Positions 35,276 through 43,537 of a stretch of DNA of 64,000 nt are shown here, piece after piece. The notes below the pieces were generated by a model. It ran no database searches, was not told the origin of the DNA, and was given only the letters and a program-made list of their open reading frames with translations. Source of the stretch: Mucilaginibacter pedocola (GTDB taxonomy: Bacteria; Bacteroidota; Bacteroidia; Sphingobacteriales; Sphingobacteriaceae); the NCBI RefSeq assembly GCF_002013915.1, contig NZ_MBTF01000015.1, positions 1 through 64,000 of the forward strand, given 5' to 3'. The translations under genes and the position numbers were made by a program. Numbering within the stretch: the stretch's first letter is position 1; every line of letters begins with the position of its first letter.

Positions 35276-35423
35276 TGTCATTTCGAACCCTGAAGCGCAG
35301 GGAATGCGCGTGAGAGGGTGAGAAATCTTGTTCAATATGCAAAGCCACTATGCAAGTCGGCTATACATTAGCGTTCCTTTATCTAACAGGATTCCTCGTC
35401 GCTTCGCTTCCCTCGGAATGACA
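35276..35423. repeat. Family C repeat, second copy
   Basis: TGTCATTTCGAACCC at the left and CCTCGGAATGACA at the right, with GGTGAGAAATCTTGTT and GCAAAGCCACTATGC inside. It fills the gap between the small secreted protein and ispG. Confidence 0.7.
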
Positions 35424-35435
35424 GGTTGTAGTGGC

Positions 35436-37517
35436 TTACCCCTCCACCGGTTCTATCCAATTACCATCACCTTTAATAATGCCTATCAATTCATCAAGCG
35501 CATTGGTGGAGTTGATATTCTTTTTCACGGCTTGCTGGCCGCGGTAAAGAGTAACCTTATCGGTGCCAGAGCCTACGTAACCATAATCGGCATCGGCCAT
35601 TTCGCCGGGGCCGTTCACAATGCAACCCATAATGCCTATTTTAAGGCCTTTGAGGTGGCTGGTGCGGCTGCGTATCATTTGGGTGGTAACCATCAGGTCG
35701 AACAACGTGCGGCCGCAGCTTGGGCAGCTGATGTATTCTGTTTTAGATATGCGCGAACGGGTGGCCTGCAAAATACCGAATGCAGTTGAAGTAATAATGT
35801 TAGTTGGCAGTTGCGGAGCATCTATCCAAATACCATCGCCAAAACCATCTACCAGCAAAGCACCAAGGTCGGTTGCTGCATATAGTTGCAAGTTAGATGT
35901 GAGATTTGAGATATGAGATGTGAGACCAACTCCGTCTTCCGGACTTCCAGACTTAGGACTTTCCGACTCAAACGAGTAACTCCTTTTAACAATAACCGGT
36001 ACATCCAAACCAAATTCCTGCAGTTTCAGGAAGAAAGTGCGCTGGTCGGCCATGCCGTGTAGTTCGGTGGTTTCCAGTACAAAAACCAGGCTTTTATCCA
36101 TCGGTAGTAAGCCAAAGGCATCCGAATCGAGGTCGGCATTTGTTAGGCTAACTAAGTTTAGTGCCGATGAGCGGTCGGCATTGGCATCGATATATTCCGC
36201 CAGGGTAAATAGCGGATGGCATAGCGTTTTATCGGCAAGCTTTTGCCAGGTGGCGTAATTGTAAAGCTGTTTTAAGTTGCCCGGCATGTTGATAGATGGC
36301 AGGCTATCGCCCAGATAAACAAAATCTACCGATTGCTCGGCCATATTGTATTTATCCAAAATGGGCGAATAAAGGTATCCCGCCGCATTCAGTACCGAAG
36401 GGTCTTTCAGGTTCTCTTTCGATAGGTCAACCACCACCCTTGGCACCATATGCCCGCCAATAAAAGCGTTTGCTTCGTAGGTTTCGCGTTTTTTGTATTC
36501 GTAGGGATTGTGGAGTGAGTGGTGAGCAGTGAGTGGTGAATGGTTCTTAGGAGCCACATCTTGCTGCAAACTGCCCACTGCGAACCGCGAACTGCTAACC
36601 GCCAACTGCCTACTGGAGTACCGGTTCACCAGCGCAATGGCCACAGGTGCTTCGGCTTCGGGCTCTTCGGTTAGGGATACGCGTACGGTATCGCCCAGTC
36701 CGTCTTCCAGCAAAGTACCAATACCTACGGCAGATTTTATGCGGCCGTCTTCGCCGTCACCAGCTTCGGTTACGCCAAGGTGCAGCGGGTAATTCATGCC
36801 CTCGGCAACCATAGTTTGTACCAGAAGGCGGTAGGCTTGCACCATTACCTGCGGGTTGCTGCTTTTCATAGATACTACCAGGTTATAGTAGCCCAAAGTT
36901 TCGCACATGCGAATGAACTCCATAGCGCTCTCCACCATGCCCATTGGGGTATCGCCATAGCGGCTCATAATGCGGTCGCTCAGCGAACCATGGTTGGTAC
37001 CAATACGCATGGCGGTGCCATACTCTTTACAAATATTTACCAGCGGCGTAAATTTTTGGAAAATGCGCTCCAGTTCGCCTTTGTATTCGGCGTCGGTATA
37101 GTCTATCTGGTCGAATTTCTTTTTATCGGCGTAGTTACCAGGGTTTACGCGCACCTTCTCTACTATGCGCGCAGCTACTTCGGCAGCGTTGGGGGTAAAG
37201 TGTATATCGGCTACCAGTGGTACGGTGTAGCCGCGCTGGCGCAGTTGCTTTTTTATTTCGGCAAGGTTATTGGCCTCTTTAATGCTGGGCGCGGTAATGC
37301 GCACGTATTCGCAGCCTGCATCCACCATGCGGATGGTTTGCTCTACTGTACCAAGGGTATCCATGGTATCGGTAGTGGTCATGCTTTGTATGCGGATGGG
37401 GTTGTTGCCGCCCATGGGTACATCGCCAATAAATACCTCGCGGGTAACAAAACGGGAGTACTCGGTCAACGAATTACAGTAACGGCCTTGCAGCATTTTT
37501 ACAGCATCAGCATTCAT
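35436..37517 (-). CDS. ispG: 4-hydroxy-3-methylbut-2-enyl diphosphate synthase, long two-part form
   Basis: Penultimate enzyme of the MEP isoprenoid pathway; it converts MEcPP to HMBPP using a [4Fe-4S] cluster. The TIM-barrel part spans about residues 1-300 (VFIGDVPMGGNNPIRIQSMTTTDTMDT, VADIHFTPNAA, GSLSDRIMSRYGDTPMGMVESA). The C-terminal iron-sulfur domain has SCPSCGRTLFDL (Cys-x2-Cys) and GCIVNGPGEMADADYGYVG (third Cys and the Glu). Between them is the insert domain of the plant/Chlamydia/Bacteroidota form. Two stretches in it (nt 36510-36618 and 35885-35975) look like in-frame intergenic repeats. At 693 residues it seems somewhat long for this type; its cluster ligands are intact. Confidence 0.95.
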   Translation of the reverse strand: MNADAVKMLQGRYCNSLTEYSRFVTREVFIGDVPMGGNNPIRIQSMTTTDTMDTLGTVEQTIRMVDAGCEYVRITAPSIKEANNLAEIKKQLRQRGYTVPLVADIHFTPNAAEVAARIVEKVRVNPGNYADKKKFDQIDYTDAEYKGELERIFQKFTPLVNICKEYGTAMRIGTNHGSLSDRIMSRYGDTPMGMVESAMEFIRMCETLGYYNLVVSMKSSNPQVMVQAYRLLVQTMVAEGMNYPLHLGVTEAGDGEDGRIKSAVGIGTLLEDGLGDTVRVSLTEEPEAEAPVAIALVNRYSSRQLAVSSSRFAVGSLQQDVAPKNHSPLTAHHSLHNPYEYKKRETYEANAFIGGHMVPRVVVDLSKENLKDPSVLNAAGYLYSPILDKYNMAEQSVDFVYLGDSLPSINMPGNLKQLYNYATWQKLADKTLCHPLFTLAEYIDANADRSSALNLVSLTNADLDSDAFGLLPMDKSLVFVLETTELHGMADQRTFFLKLQEFGLDVPVIVKRSYSFESESPKSGSPEDGVGLTSHISNLTSNLQLYAATDLGALLVDGFGDGIWIDAPQLPTNIITSTAFGILQATRSRISKTEYISCPSCGRTLFDLMVTTQMIRSRTSHLKGLKIGIMGCIVNGPGEMADADYGYVGSGTDKVTLYRGQQAVKKNINSTNALDELIGIIKGDGNWIEPVEG
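35885..35975. repeat. Repeat-like in-frame insertion in ispG (distal)
   Basis: TAGATGTGAGATTTGAGATA is followed by GACTTCCAGACTTAGGACTT, low-complexity units that look like intergenic repeat sequence. In ispG they encode a Ser/Glu/Pro-rich segment followed by SHISNLTSNLQ. The frame is kept. Confidence 0.6.
36510..36618. repeat. Repeat-like in-frame insertion in ispG (proximal)
   Basis: GTGAGTGGTGAGCAGTGAGT and CTGCCCACTGCGAACCGCGA belong to repeat types also seen between genes at 12437-12474 and at 46679-46713 and 56033-56068. Here they encode a Ser/Arg/Val-rich segment and NHSPLTAHHSL inside IspG without breaking the frame. Confidence 0.7.
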
Positions 37518-37542
37518 TTGCAGGGATGGTATTAATGAAATG

Positions 37543-37550
37543 CAAATTTA
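37543..37550 (-). promoter_or_regulatory. Possible -7 box of ispG
   Basis: TAAATTTG on the minus strand, 26 bases before the ispG ATG, matches TAnnTTTG exactly. No TTG is present 19 bases upstream of it, so support is partial. Confidence 0.4.
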
Positions 37551-37599
37551 CGGAAATAGTTGGAAGGTTATAAGGTTTGAATGTTAGAAGGTTGCCATC

Positions 37600-37773
37600 T
37601 TATCTGTCAGCAAATCTACGCTTGGCCTCCTCGTAGCTGATCACTCTTCCTTCTTTTGCATCCAATAACCCTTTTTCTATTTTTTCGATAAAGAAAATGC
37701 GTTCAATAAATTCTTCCGCTTCAAATTCGTCATCTAACGAATCGAGTGCTTCTAAAACCACAGCCTTCTTCAT
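37600..37773 (-). CDS. Small antitoxin-like protein (orphan)
   Basis: 57 residues from ATG 37773 to TAA 37600: MKKAVVLEALDSLDDEFEAE, then a charged helix and GRVISYEEAKRRFADR at the C terminus. The acidic N-terminal half and the closing VISYEEAKRR are typical of small antitoxins paired with RelE/ParE toxins. No toxin frame is found on either side: ispG follows after 82 bases and the SDR gene precedes it. It is either an orphan or a decayed module. A perfect hairpin 7 bases upstream of its start could be an operator. Confidence 0.6.
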   Translation of the reverse strand: MKKAVVLEALDSLDDEFEAEEFIERIFFIEKIEKGLLDAKEGRVISYEEAKRRFADR

Positions 37774-37779
37774 ATAGCT

Positions 37780-37820
37780 AATATACTGAAACGTTTATCA
37801 AATAAGCGTTTCAGTATATT
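37780..37820. promoter_or_regulatory. Perfect 14-bp inverted repeat between SDR stop and antitoxin start
   Basis: AATATACTGAAACG (37780-37793) pairs with CGTTTCAGTATATT (37807-37820), loop 13 bases. It could terminate the SDR transcript or act as a binding site for the antitoxin-like protein whose ATG is 7 bases away. Confidence 0.5.
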
Positions 37821-37830
37821 GTTTCGTGTT

Positions 37831-38556
37831 CTACACCAACACAGTGCCACCATCAACAACTACGCATTGCCCGGTGCCAAAGCGTTGCTTCATCAGGTAA
37901 ATAAAGGCTTCGGCAACGTCTTCAGGTTCGCCAACGCGTTTAAGCAGTAGCCCTTCTTCTGCCGATCTGTATAGGCCCTCGCGCTGTTCGGCGGGCATGC
38001 TATCCCACATCGGCGTTTTAATAACGCCCGGTACTACCGCATTAACACGGATGGGAGCCAGTTCTACCGCCATGGCACGTACAAAACCTTCCATGGCCGC
38101 ACAAATGGCCGATGCTACGCCCCAGCCGCTGCCCGGCCGCAGGCTTGCAGTGCCGCTGATGAGGCATATCGAACCACCGGCGTTGATAAGCGGCGAACCA
38201 TATTTCACCGCCGCAAAAGCTGCCCAAAAGCGTACGCTAAAGAACGACCGCGCATCGTCGATATTTGTTTTGCCGATGGTATTCAGGCTCAAATTTTCCC
38301 CTGCAGTATACACCAGGTGGTCGAATGCGCCTATTCCTTTAAAAAATGTTTTAATATTTTCTTCTTTGCTCAGGTCTAACGCGTGCCCTTCGCTGCCTTG
38401 GGGTAATTGGGTAAGAGCTTTATCGATACGTTCACGGTTGCTCGATACGATCACCACATGTGCACCCTCTGCTGCTGCGGCTTTTGCTGTTGCTAAACCA
38501 ATGCCGCTGCTGGCACCAAATAATATTACTTTTTTGCCTTTTAATTGATGTTCCAT
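37831..38556 (-). CDS. SDR-fold protein lacking the YxxxK catalytic pair
   Basis: 241 residues from ATG 38556 (MEHQLKGKKVILFGASSGIG); a TTG eight codons upstream is possible. The Rossmann motif GASSGIG and the ALDLSKEENI segment support NAD(P) binding, and the catalytic-type Ser is present in ICLISGTASLRPG. Where classical SDRs have Tyr-x-x-x-Lys the protein reads GWGVASAICAAMEGF, so both Tyr and Lys are absent in any reasonable alignment. It ends with the usual TGQCVVVDGGTVLV. It may be a non-catalytic or unusual SDR. Confidence 0.85.
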   Translation of the reverse strand: MEHQLKGKKVILFGASSGIGLATAKAAAAEGAHVVIVSSNRERIDKALTQLPQGSEGHALDLSKEENIKTFFKGIGAFDHLVYTAGENLSLNTIGKTNIDDARSFFSVRFWAAFAAVKYGSPLINAGGSICLISGTASLRPGSGWGVASAICAAMEGFVRAMAVELAPIRVNAVVPGVIKTPMWDSMPAEQREGLYRSAEEGLLLKRVGEPEDVAEAFIYLMKQRFGTGQCVVVDGGTVLV

Positions 38557-38715
38557 TTGTTTTTGTATTTGTTGATGCAAATTTCCGCAGGCAAAAACGG
38601 CATCTACTTAACAAATGGTAAATTCGGACGGAAGGAGAGTATTCTTTTTTTGAACTCGAATTTGGGGGAATTATTAGAATTATACAGAATGATGCAATTA
38701 GCTGGCTGTGTGTTA

Positions 38716-39750
38716 TTACAACCCCTTTTTCACAAAGTTATTAATGGCGATCAGCAGCTTTCGCCTGCCGTTGCCATTAATATCTAAAAACACAAAATGC
38801 CCGCCATTGGCTATAGTAACCTTCTTTTTGTTTGGCGCGGCTATTAGTTCATTAAAAAAGGTATCGGCATCTACCGACCGCGACCATTGGTCTTTATCGC
38901 CACGGATGATGAGCGTAGGTACAGTAATATCCTTGGCATCCCAGTACTTGCGCCCGTTGGCCATATAAAAACTCTCCTTACGGAAACCGCCGGGTGTCTT
39001 CAGCAAATGTTCCTCGTTAAAGCTTACGGCGCTTTTGGCGAATGCGGTTACCATGGCCGAATCGGCGGCAACGCTGGCAGAATCTGCAGGAGGGGTGTTG
39101 GCTTTCCAGGTTTCGGCAACGGCTTGCTCTGTAGACTGTCGGTAGGGGGCAATGCTGCTACTGAATTTTGTTGGGTCGGTGGTATCGGCGAAGGCATCGC
39201 TAAAATACCAGGGTGCTTTTACACCGTAAAGGCTATTTAGTACCACAAGGTTAGCCACGCGGTTGTTGTGCTGGCTGGTGTAATAGGCTGCCCAGTGCCC
39301 GCCTGCGGCCCATCCAAACAGGTTGATCTTCCCGCTGGGATTGCCCTGCAAAACGTAATTGACAACCGCGTCAATATCGGCTGCGGCTTCCTGGCAACTG
39401 CCTGCTACAAGCGAAGTGTCGGCAAGGTCGTATGCGGGGGCGGTAGAGCGTTCCCAGCCGCGTATGTTCATCACGTAAACAGTGAAGCCACCCAAAGCCA
39501 GGGCTTTAGCGAAGGAGGCATCTTCCACATCCAGATCGAAGGCGGTGGTTGCACCAATGCCGCCATGAATGAGCAGCAAGGGCAGTTTGCGGCGCGATGA
39601 GTAAGTAGTTTCTACCACCTTGCGCACCTGCAATTGCAACGTGCCGTTGGGTACAAAAAAGTCGGTAACGGTGTAATTGCTTTGTGCCGAAGCAGTATTG
39701 CAGCTAAACAGAAATGCGAGAAGAACGGCTAAAACGGGCAGTTTAAACAT
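38716..39750 (-). CDS. Secreted alpha/beta-hydrolase-fold protein without the serine nucleophile
   Basis: 344 residues with a signal peptide (about 1-22; the LFSC pattern also allows a lipoprotein). The alpha/beta-hydrolase fold is visible: LLLIHGGIGA oxyanion region, the nucleophile-elbow region INLFGWAAGGHWAAY, the acid-bearing LIIRGDKDQWSRS and the His in NGGHFVFLD. The elbow, normally G-x-S-x-G, is G146-W-A148-A-G150, so the nucleophilic Ser is replaced by Ala (codon GCC, one base from TCC). Acid and His remain. It stands alone between the SDR gene and the response regulator gene. Confidence 0.85.
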   Translation of the reverse strand: MFKLPVLAVLLAFLFSCNTASAQSNYTVTDFFVPNGTLQLQVRKVVETTYSSRRKLPLLLIHGGIGATTAFDLDVEDASFAKALALGGFTVYVMNIRGWERSTAPAYDLADTSLVAGSCQEAAADIDAVVNYVLQGNPSGKINLFGWAAGGHWAAYYTSQHNNRVANLVVLNSLYGVKAPWYFSDAFADTTDPTKFSSSIAPYRQSTEQAVAETWKANTPPADSASVAADSAMVTAFAKSAVSFNEEHLLKTPGGFRKESFYMANGRKYWDAKDITVPTLIIRGDKDQWSRSVDADTFFNELIAAPNKKKVTIANGGHFVFLDINGNGRRKLLIAINNFVKKGL

Positions 39751-39800
39751 GGTAAAGTATAAACTATAATACTGCCTGTAAATTATGCCGGAGCGGAAAT

Positions 39801-40160
39801 TTAAGAAATAAGGTTATTTACTTTTTCTACCAATTCGGTAAGGTCGAAGGGTTTGTTGATGATGGCATCGCAACCATAGCGCAGCAGTTCGGCATCGCGG
39901 TTAATATAGGCCGAGAAGATGATCACCGGTACGTTGCTGAATTTTGGGTGAGCTTTTATTTGCTGGCAAAGTTCGCCGCCGTTGGTACCTGCCACACGGA
40001 AATCGAGTATCACCAAATCCGGCTCAAACTCTTCTACCAAAGGCATAACCTGGTCGCTGTCGCCGGTACTTTTTACCTCAAAATTTTCGTAGGTAAGCGT
40101 CTCGTGAACAATGTCGAGGATGTCCTGGTTATCATCCAATACTAAAATGCGTTTTACCAT
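39801..40160 (-). CDS. Single-domain response regulator
   Basis: 119 residues containing only a receiver domain: acidic pair in ILVLDDNQDILD, phosphoacceptor Asp in PDLVILDFRVAGTNG (about residue 54), Ser in VIIFSAYI and the Lys in IINKPFD. No output domain. It is divergent from the PAS histidine kinase at 40363 with a 200-base shared upstream region, so the two may act together. Confidence 0.92.
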   Translation of the reverse strand: MVKRILVLDDNQDILDIVHETLTYENFEVKSTGDSDQVMPLVEEFEPDLVILDFRVAGTNGGELCQQIKAHPKFSNVPVIIFSAYINRDAELLRYGCDAIINKPFDLTELVEKVNNLIS

Positions 40161-40362
40161 AAGAGATGACTATTAAACTGTAAAAAGGTGAATATGGTAT
40201 TTTAGTATCTAAAATTGATCTGCGCTCAACAACGGTAGGATGTGTGTCCTTGGGGTCTTTGTGTATTACTGTGTCAAAAATAATACAATTATTTTGAATT
40301 ATTTAAAGTTAATTATCATAGTTCTGTCGTAAAAGTTGTATTATTATTGTTGTAAATAAATT

Positions 40363-42228
40363 GTGACGTACAACGCAAATACCCCTGACAACCTAAGCCA
40401 GCAAAGTTTCAGCAGTTTGATGGCCCAGGCACCCGTTGCCATTGCCGTGCTGCGCGGCGACGATCTGGTGATAGAATTGGCCAACAGCCAGATATTACAG
40501 ATATGGGGGAAAGATGAAAGAGTGCTTGGCTTGCCATTTATAGAGGGCCTACCCGAAATTGTGGGGCAGCCCTATGTAGGCCTGCTGCAAAACGTATACA
40601 CCACCGGCCAACCCTTTTACGGCACGGAAGCTAAAGTAACACTGGTGCGCAACAATGTGCCCGGTATTTATTATTTCAATTTTGTTTATCAGCCTTTAAT
40701 TGGTACCGCGGAGTCTCCCGGCGGCGTTATGGTAGTGGCTACCGAAGTTACCGAGCAGGTACTCTCGCGCCGAAAACTGGAGGATGCGGAAGAACGCCTT
40801 AGGCTTGCTACCGAAGCTACCGGCCTTGGTACTTTCGACCTCGACCTGCAAACCGGGGCAGTGATATATTCGCCGAGGCTGGCACGCATATTCGGTCGCG
40901 ACAGTGCTGAGCAGTTAAGCCACTCCGAACTGAGGCAGATCGTACTCCCCATTGATATGCCAATAGTTATTGCTGCATTTGATAAAGCCCTTAAAACCGG
41001 CATTTACTTTTACGAAGTGCGCATAGCCTGGCGCGATGGCGCGGTAAGGTGGATACGTACCAACGGCAACGTGGTTTTTGGGGACGACGGCATACCCCAA
41101 CGTATGCTGGGCACCACCGAAGATATAACCGAACAAAAACAGGTAATGGACGACCTGTTGAAAAGCGAAGAAAAGCTGCGCCTGGCTACCCAGGCCGCCG
41201 AACTGGGCACTTTTGATATGGACCTGATAAACCGCCACCTGGTATGGGATAAGCGTTGCCGCGAACTATTCGGGATGGATGAGGATAGCCCGGTAGATTA
41301 CGAAACCTCGTTTTTGCTTGGCCTGCACCCCGACGACCTCGAGAAAACCGACGAAGCCGTAAACTTTGCCTTTGATAAGGCCCGCAGCAACGGCGAGTAC
41401 GATGTAGAATACCGCACCATCGGCTTACACGATAAGAAATTACGCTGGGTTCGTGCGAAGGGCAAGGTGTTGTTCAACGAACAGGACGTGCGGTACCGTT
41501 TTATTGGCGCTGTGCTGGATATTACCGAGAACAAACAGAACGAGCTGCGCAAGAACGATTTTATTGCCATGGCCAGCCACGAACTGAAAACCCCGCTCAC
41601 ATCGCTAAAGGCCTATATACAACTATTGCTGGCCAAAGCACTGCACACGGGCGATAGCTTTTTATTGAATGCGCTGCAAAAATCGGAGAACCAGATCAAT
41701 AAGATGACCAATCTTATCTACGGCTTTTTGGATATGAGCAAGCTGGAATCGGGCAAGTTGGTGCTGGAGCCTACGGAGTTTGATATGAACGCGCTGATAC
41801 AGGAGGTTGTTGCGGATAACCGCCCCATTGCGCAAAGCCATACCATTACTTTTGAGCGAGGCCGGCCGATATGGATAACTGCCGACCGCGAAAAGATAGG
41901 ACAGGTGATCAATAACTTCATCAGCAATGCGGTAAAATACTCGCCCAAAGAAACGGATATCAAAATTGCCGTATCGCAAGTTGATAGCGGATTAAAAGTG
42001 TCGGTAACAGATTCGGGTATTGGCATCAAAGCCAAAGACCAGCAAAATATTTTCCAGCGCTTTTACCGGGTAGAGGACGAGAGCACCAAAGGCTTCAGTG
42101 GTTTCGGCATTGGCTTATACATTTCTGCCGAAATAATACAACTGCACAAGGGCCAAATAGGCGTAAACAGCCAGGAAGGAGAAGGGGCGGAGTTTTATTT
42201 TATGCTGCCCATGAAACCTTCGCTTTAA
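40363..42228 (+). CDS. PAS-domain sensor histidine kinase
   Basis: 621 residues from GTG 40363; no membrane spans, so cytosolic. Three PAS modules: about 15-125, 140-260 (LRLATEATGLGTFDLDL and VRWIRTNGNVVF) and 270-390 (LRLATQAAELGTFDMDL and LRWVRAKGKVLF). The second and third are close internal repeats of the PAS_3 type. HisKA follows with MASHELKTPLTSLKAY, then HATPase_c (N box INNFISNAVKYSP, DSGIGIKAKDQ, FSGFGIGLYIS). It has no receiver of its own; the divergent single-domain regulator is a candidate partner. Confidence 0.93.
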   Translation: MTYNANTPDNLSQQSFSSLMAQAPVAIAVLRGDDLVIELANSQILQIWGKDERVLGLPFIEGLPEIVGQPYVGLLQNVYTTGQPFYGTEAKVTLVRNNVPGIYYFNFVYQPLIGTAESPGGVMVVATEVTEQVLSRRKLEDAEERLRLATEATGLGTFDLDLQTGAVIYSPRLARIFGRDSAEQLSHSELRQIVLPIDMPIVIAAFDKALKTGIYFYEVRIAWRDGAVRWIRTNGNVVFGDDGIPQRMLGTTEDITEQKQVMDDLLKSEEKLRLATQAAELGTFDMDLINRHLVWDKRCRELFGMDEDSPVDYETSFLLGLHPDDLEKTDEAVNFAFDKARSNGEYDVEYRTIGLHDKKLRWVRAKGKVLFNEQDVRYRFIGAVLDITENKQNELRKNDFIAMASHELKTPLTSLKAYIQLLLAKALHTGDSFLLNALQKSENQINKMTNLIYGFLDMSKLESGKLVLEPTEFDMNALIQEVVADNRPIAQSHTITFERGRPIWITADREKIGQVINNFISNAVKYSPKETDIKIAVSQVDSGLKVSVTDSGIGIKAKDQQNIFQRFYRVEDESTKGFSGFGIGLYISAEIIQLHKGQIGVNSQEGEGAEFYFMLPMKPSL

Positions 42229-42260
42229 AAGCTCCCCCTTCAGGGGGCTGGGGGGCAACA

Positions 42261-42291
42261 AAAAACCCGCAGCCAAACGCCACGGGTTTTT
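42261..42291. terminator. Bidirectional terminator between convergent genes
   Basis: AAAAACCCG (42261-42269) pairs with CGGGTTTTT (42283-42291). It serves both the histidine kinase (plus) and the glycine-zipper gene (minus). A CCCCCTTCAGGGGGCTGGGGGG repeat-like stretch precedes it at about 42232. Confidence 0.85.
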
Positions 42292-42313
42292 CAGTATTTA
42301 AACTGTGTTATTA

Positions 42314-42634
42314 TTAATAAGGGTAAGCTTTACCCGGGTGTGCGCGTTTCCAGGCACGGCGGCGTTCGAGCCATGCGGCGTGTTTGCGTTTTTGTTCGCG
42401 CCTGCGGGCCTCGTTACCAATAATGTAACCACCGCCGGCACCAATGGCGCCACCTACAAGGGCACCTGTTGCGCTTTTACCAATTAAAGCACCTGCAACA
42501 GCACCACCGGCACCGCCAATAATTGCCCCTTTACCTTGTTTACTTAAACCTTTTTTCTCCTGGGCCTCGGCATTAAAGCTTAACGAAGTAGTTAATGCCA
42601 TTACAAGGCCGCCATATATGAATAACTTTTTCAT
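42314..42634 (-). CDS. Glycine-zipper protein
   Basis: 106 residues: signal peptide (about 1-25, ending NAEAQ), a YMGG-like glycine zipper in the middle (GAIIGGAGGAVAGALIGKSA then GALVGGAIGAGGGYIIGN) and a basic C-terminal tail (RRREQKRKHAAWLERRRAWK). Such proteins insert helical glycine-zipper segments into or across the envelope; their exact role is unknown. It is monocistronic. Confidence 0.85.
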   Translation of the reverse strand: MKKLFIYGGLVMALTTSLSFNAEAQEKKGLSKQGKGAIIGGAGGAVAGALIGKSATGALVGGAIGAGGGYIIGNEARRREQKRKHAAWLERRRAWKRAHPGKAYPY

Positions 42635-42730
42635 GGTGATAGTATCTAAATGTTAAACTATACTTACAAATAGTAAGCCACAGTACTTATAATACTATAG
42701 AGCCATCAAAAAGCCGAAGGTTTAATAATT

Positions 42731-43522
42731 TTATTTGAGGAAAGCGATCACCGCATCAGAAAACTGTATATTTTTTGATGCAGTATTATGGTCGCCGGGC
42801 ACGGTGGCCATCTGCGAATGCGGGATAAGTTTTTGCAAATCTTTAACATCGCCGTTGGTAAAGTCCTCAGTACCATCTATCAACAATACGGGTATTTTAA
42901 CTTTGGCCAGTTCGGCAGGGCTGGTGCTGGGCTGATGCTTTTGCTGCAGGGCAAGAGCCGCTTTATCAAAGGGGTTTTTGTTTATCCACTTCATCATATC
43001 GTCCACATCGTGTAGGGTGGTATCGCCTTCCAGTGCTTTCCAGGCGTGTATGCGGCGTTCCCAGTTAGGGTTGGTATAGTCGGCGCCCATGCCGCCCATT
43101 ACGGCCTTGTGCACGCGCTTATCTAACACCATTACGCGCGATGTAATAATAGAGCCTCGCGAATAACCAATAACATCATACTTCTTAAGCCCAAGGCTGG
43201 CAGCCAAGCCCATTACATCTTCAGCCTCGGCATCGTTATTATATCCGGCATCGGTATGCGGCTTGTCGGATCTGCCGTTGCCGCGCAGATCGAGCATGAT
43301 AACCTTGTAACCTTGTTTAAGCAAGGCAGGATACAATTCACCATTCTTCCAGCCTTGCAAATTACCTGTGAAACCATGCAGCATTATTATGGGGTAACCA
43401 TTGCCTTTTACTTCATAATAAATTTTAGTGCCGTCGGTGGCGGTGTAGTAACTACCCTCGGCGGTTTGAGCGGCAGCTTTAACGCTGATAGCTAATAATA
43501 GGTATAAGAATATCTTTTTCAT
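42731..43522 (-). CDS. Secreted alpha/beta-hydrolase
   Basis: 263 residues with a signal peptide (MKKIFLYLLLAISVKAAAQ). The fold motifs are intact: IIMLHGFTGNLQGWK oxyanion loop, nucleophile elbow in YDVIGYSRGSIITSR (G-x-S-x-G near residue 120), acid in VLLIDGTEDFTN and His in VPGDHNTASK. It probably hydrolyses an ester or similar small substrate in the periplasm. In contrast to the protein at 38716-39750 it keeps its Ser. Confidence 0.88.
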   Translation of the reverse strand: MKKIFLYLLLAISVKAAAQTAEGSYYTATDGTKIYYEVKGNGYPIIMLHGFTGNLQGWKNGELYPALLKQGYKVIMLDLRGNGRSDKPHTDAGYNNDAEAEDVMGLAASLGLKKYDVIGYSRGSIITSRVMVLDKRVHKAVMGGMGADYTNPNWERRIHAWKALEGDTTLHDVDDMMKWINKNPFDKAALALQQKHQPSTSPAELAKVKIPVLLIDGTEDFTNGDVKDLQKLIPHSQMATVPGDHNTASKNIQFSDAVIAFLK

Positions 43523-43537
43523 TGGGGGGCTAATGTT

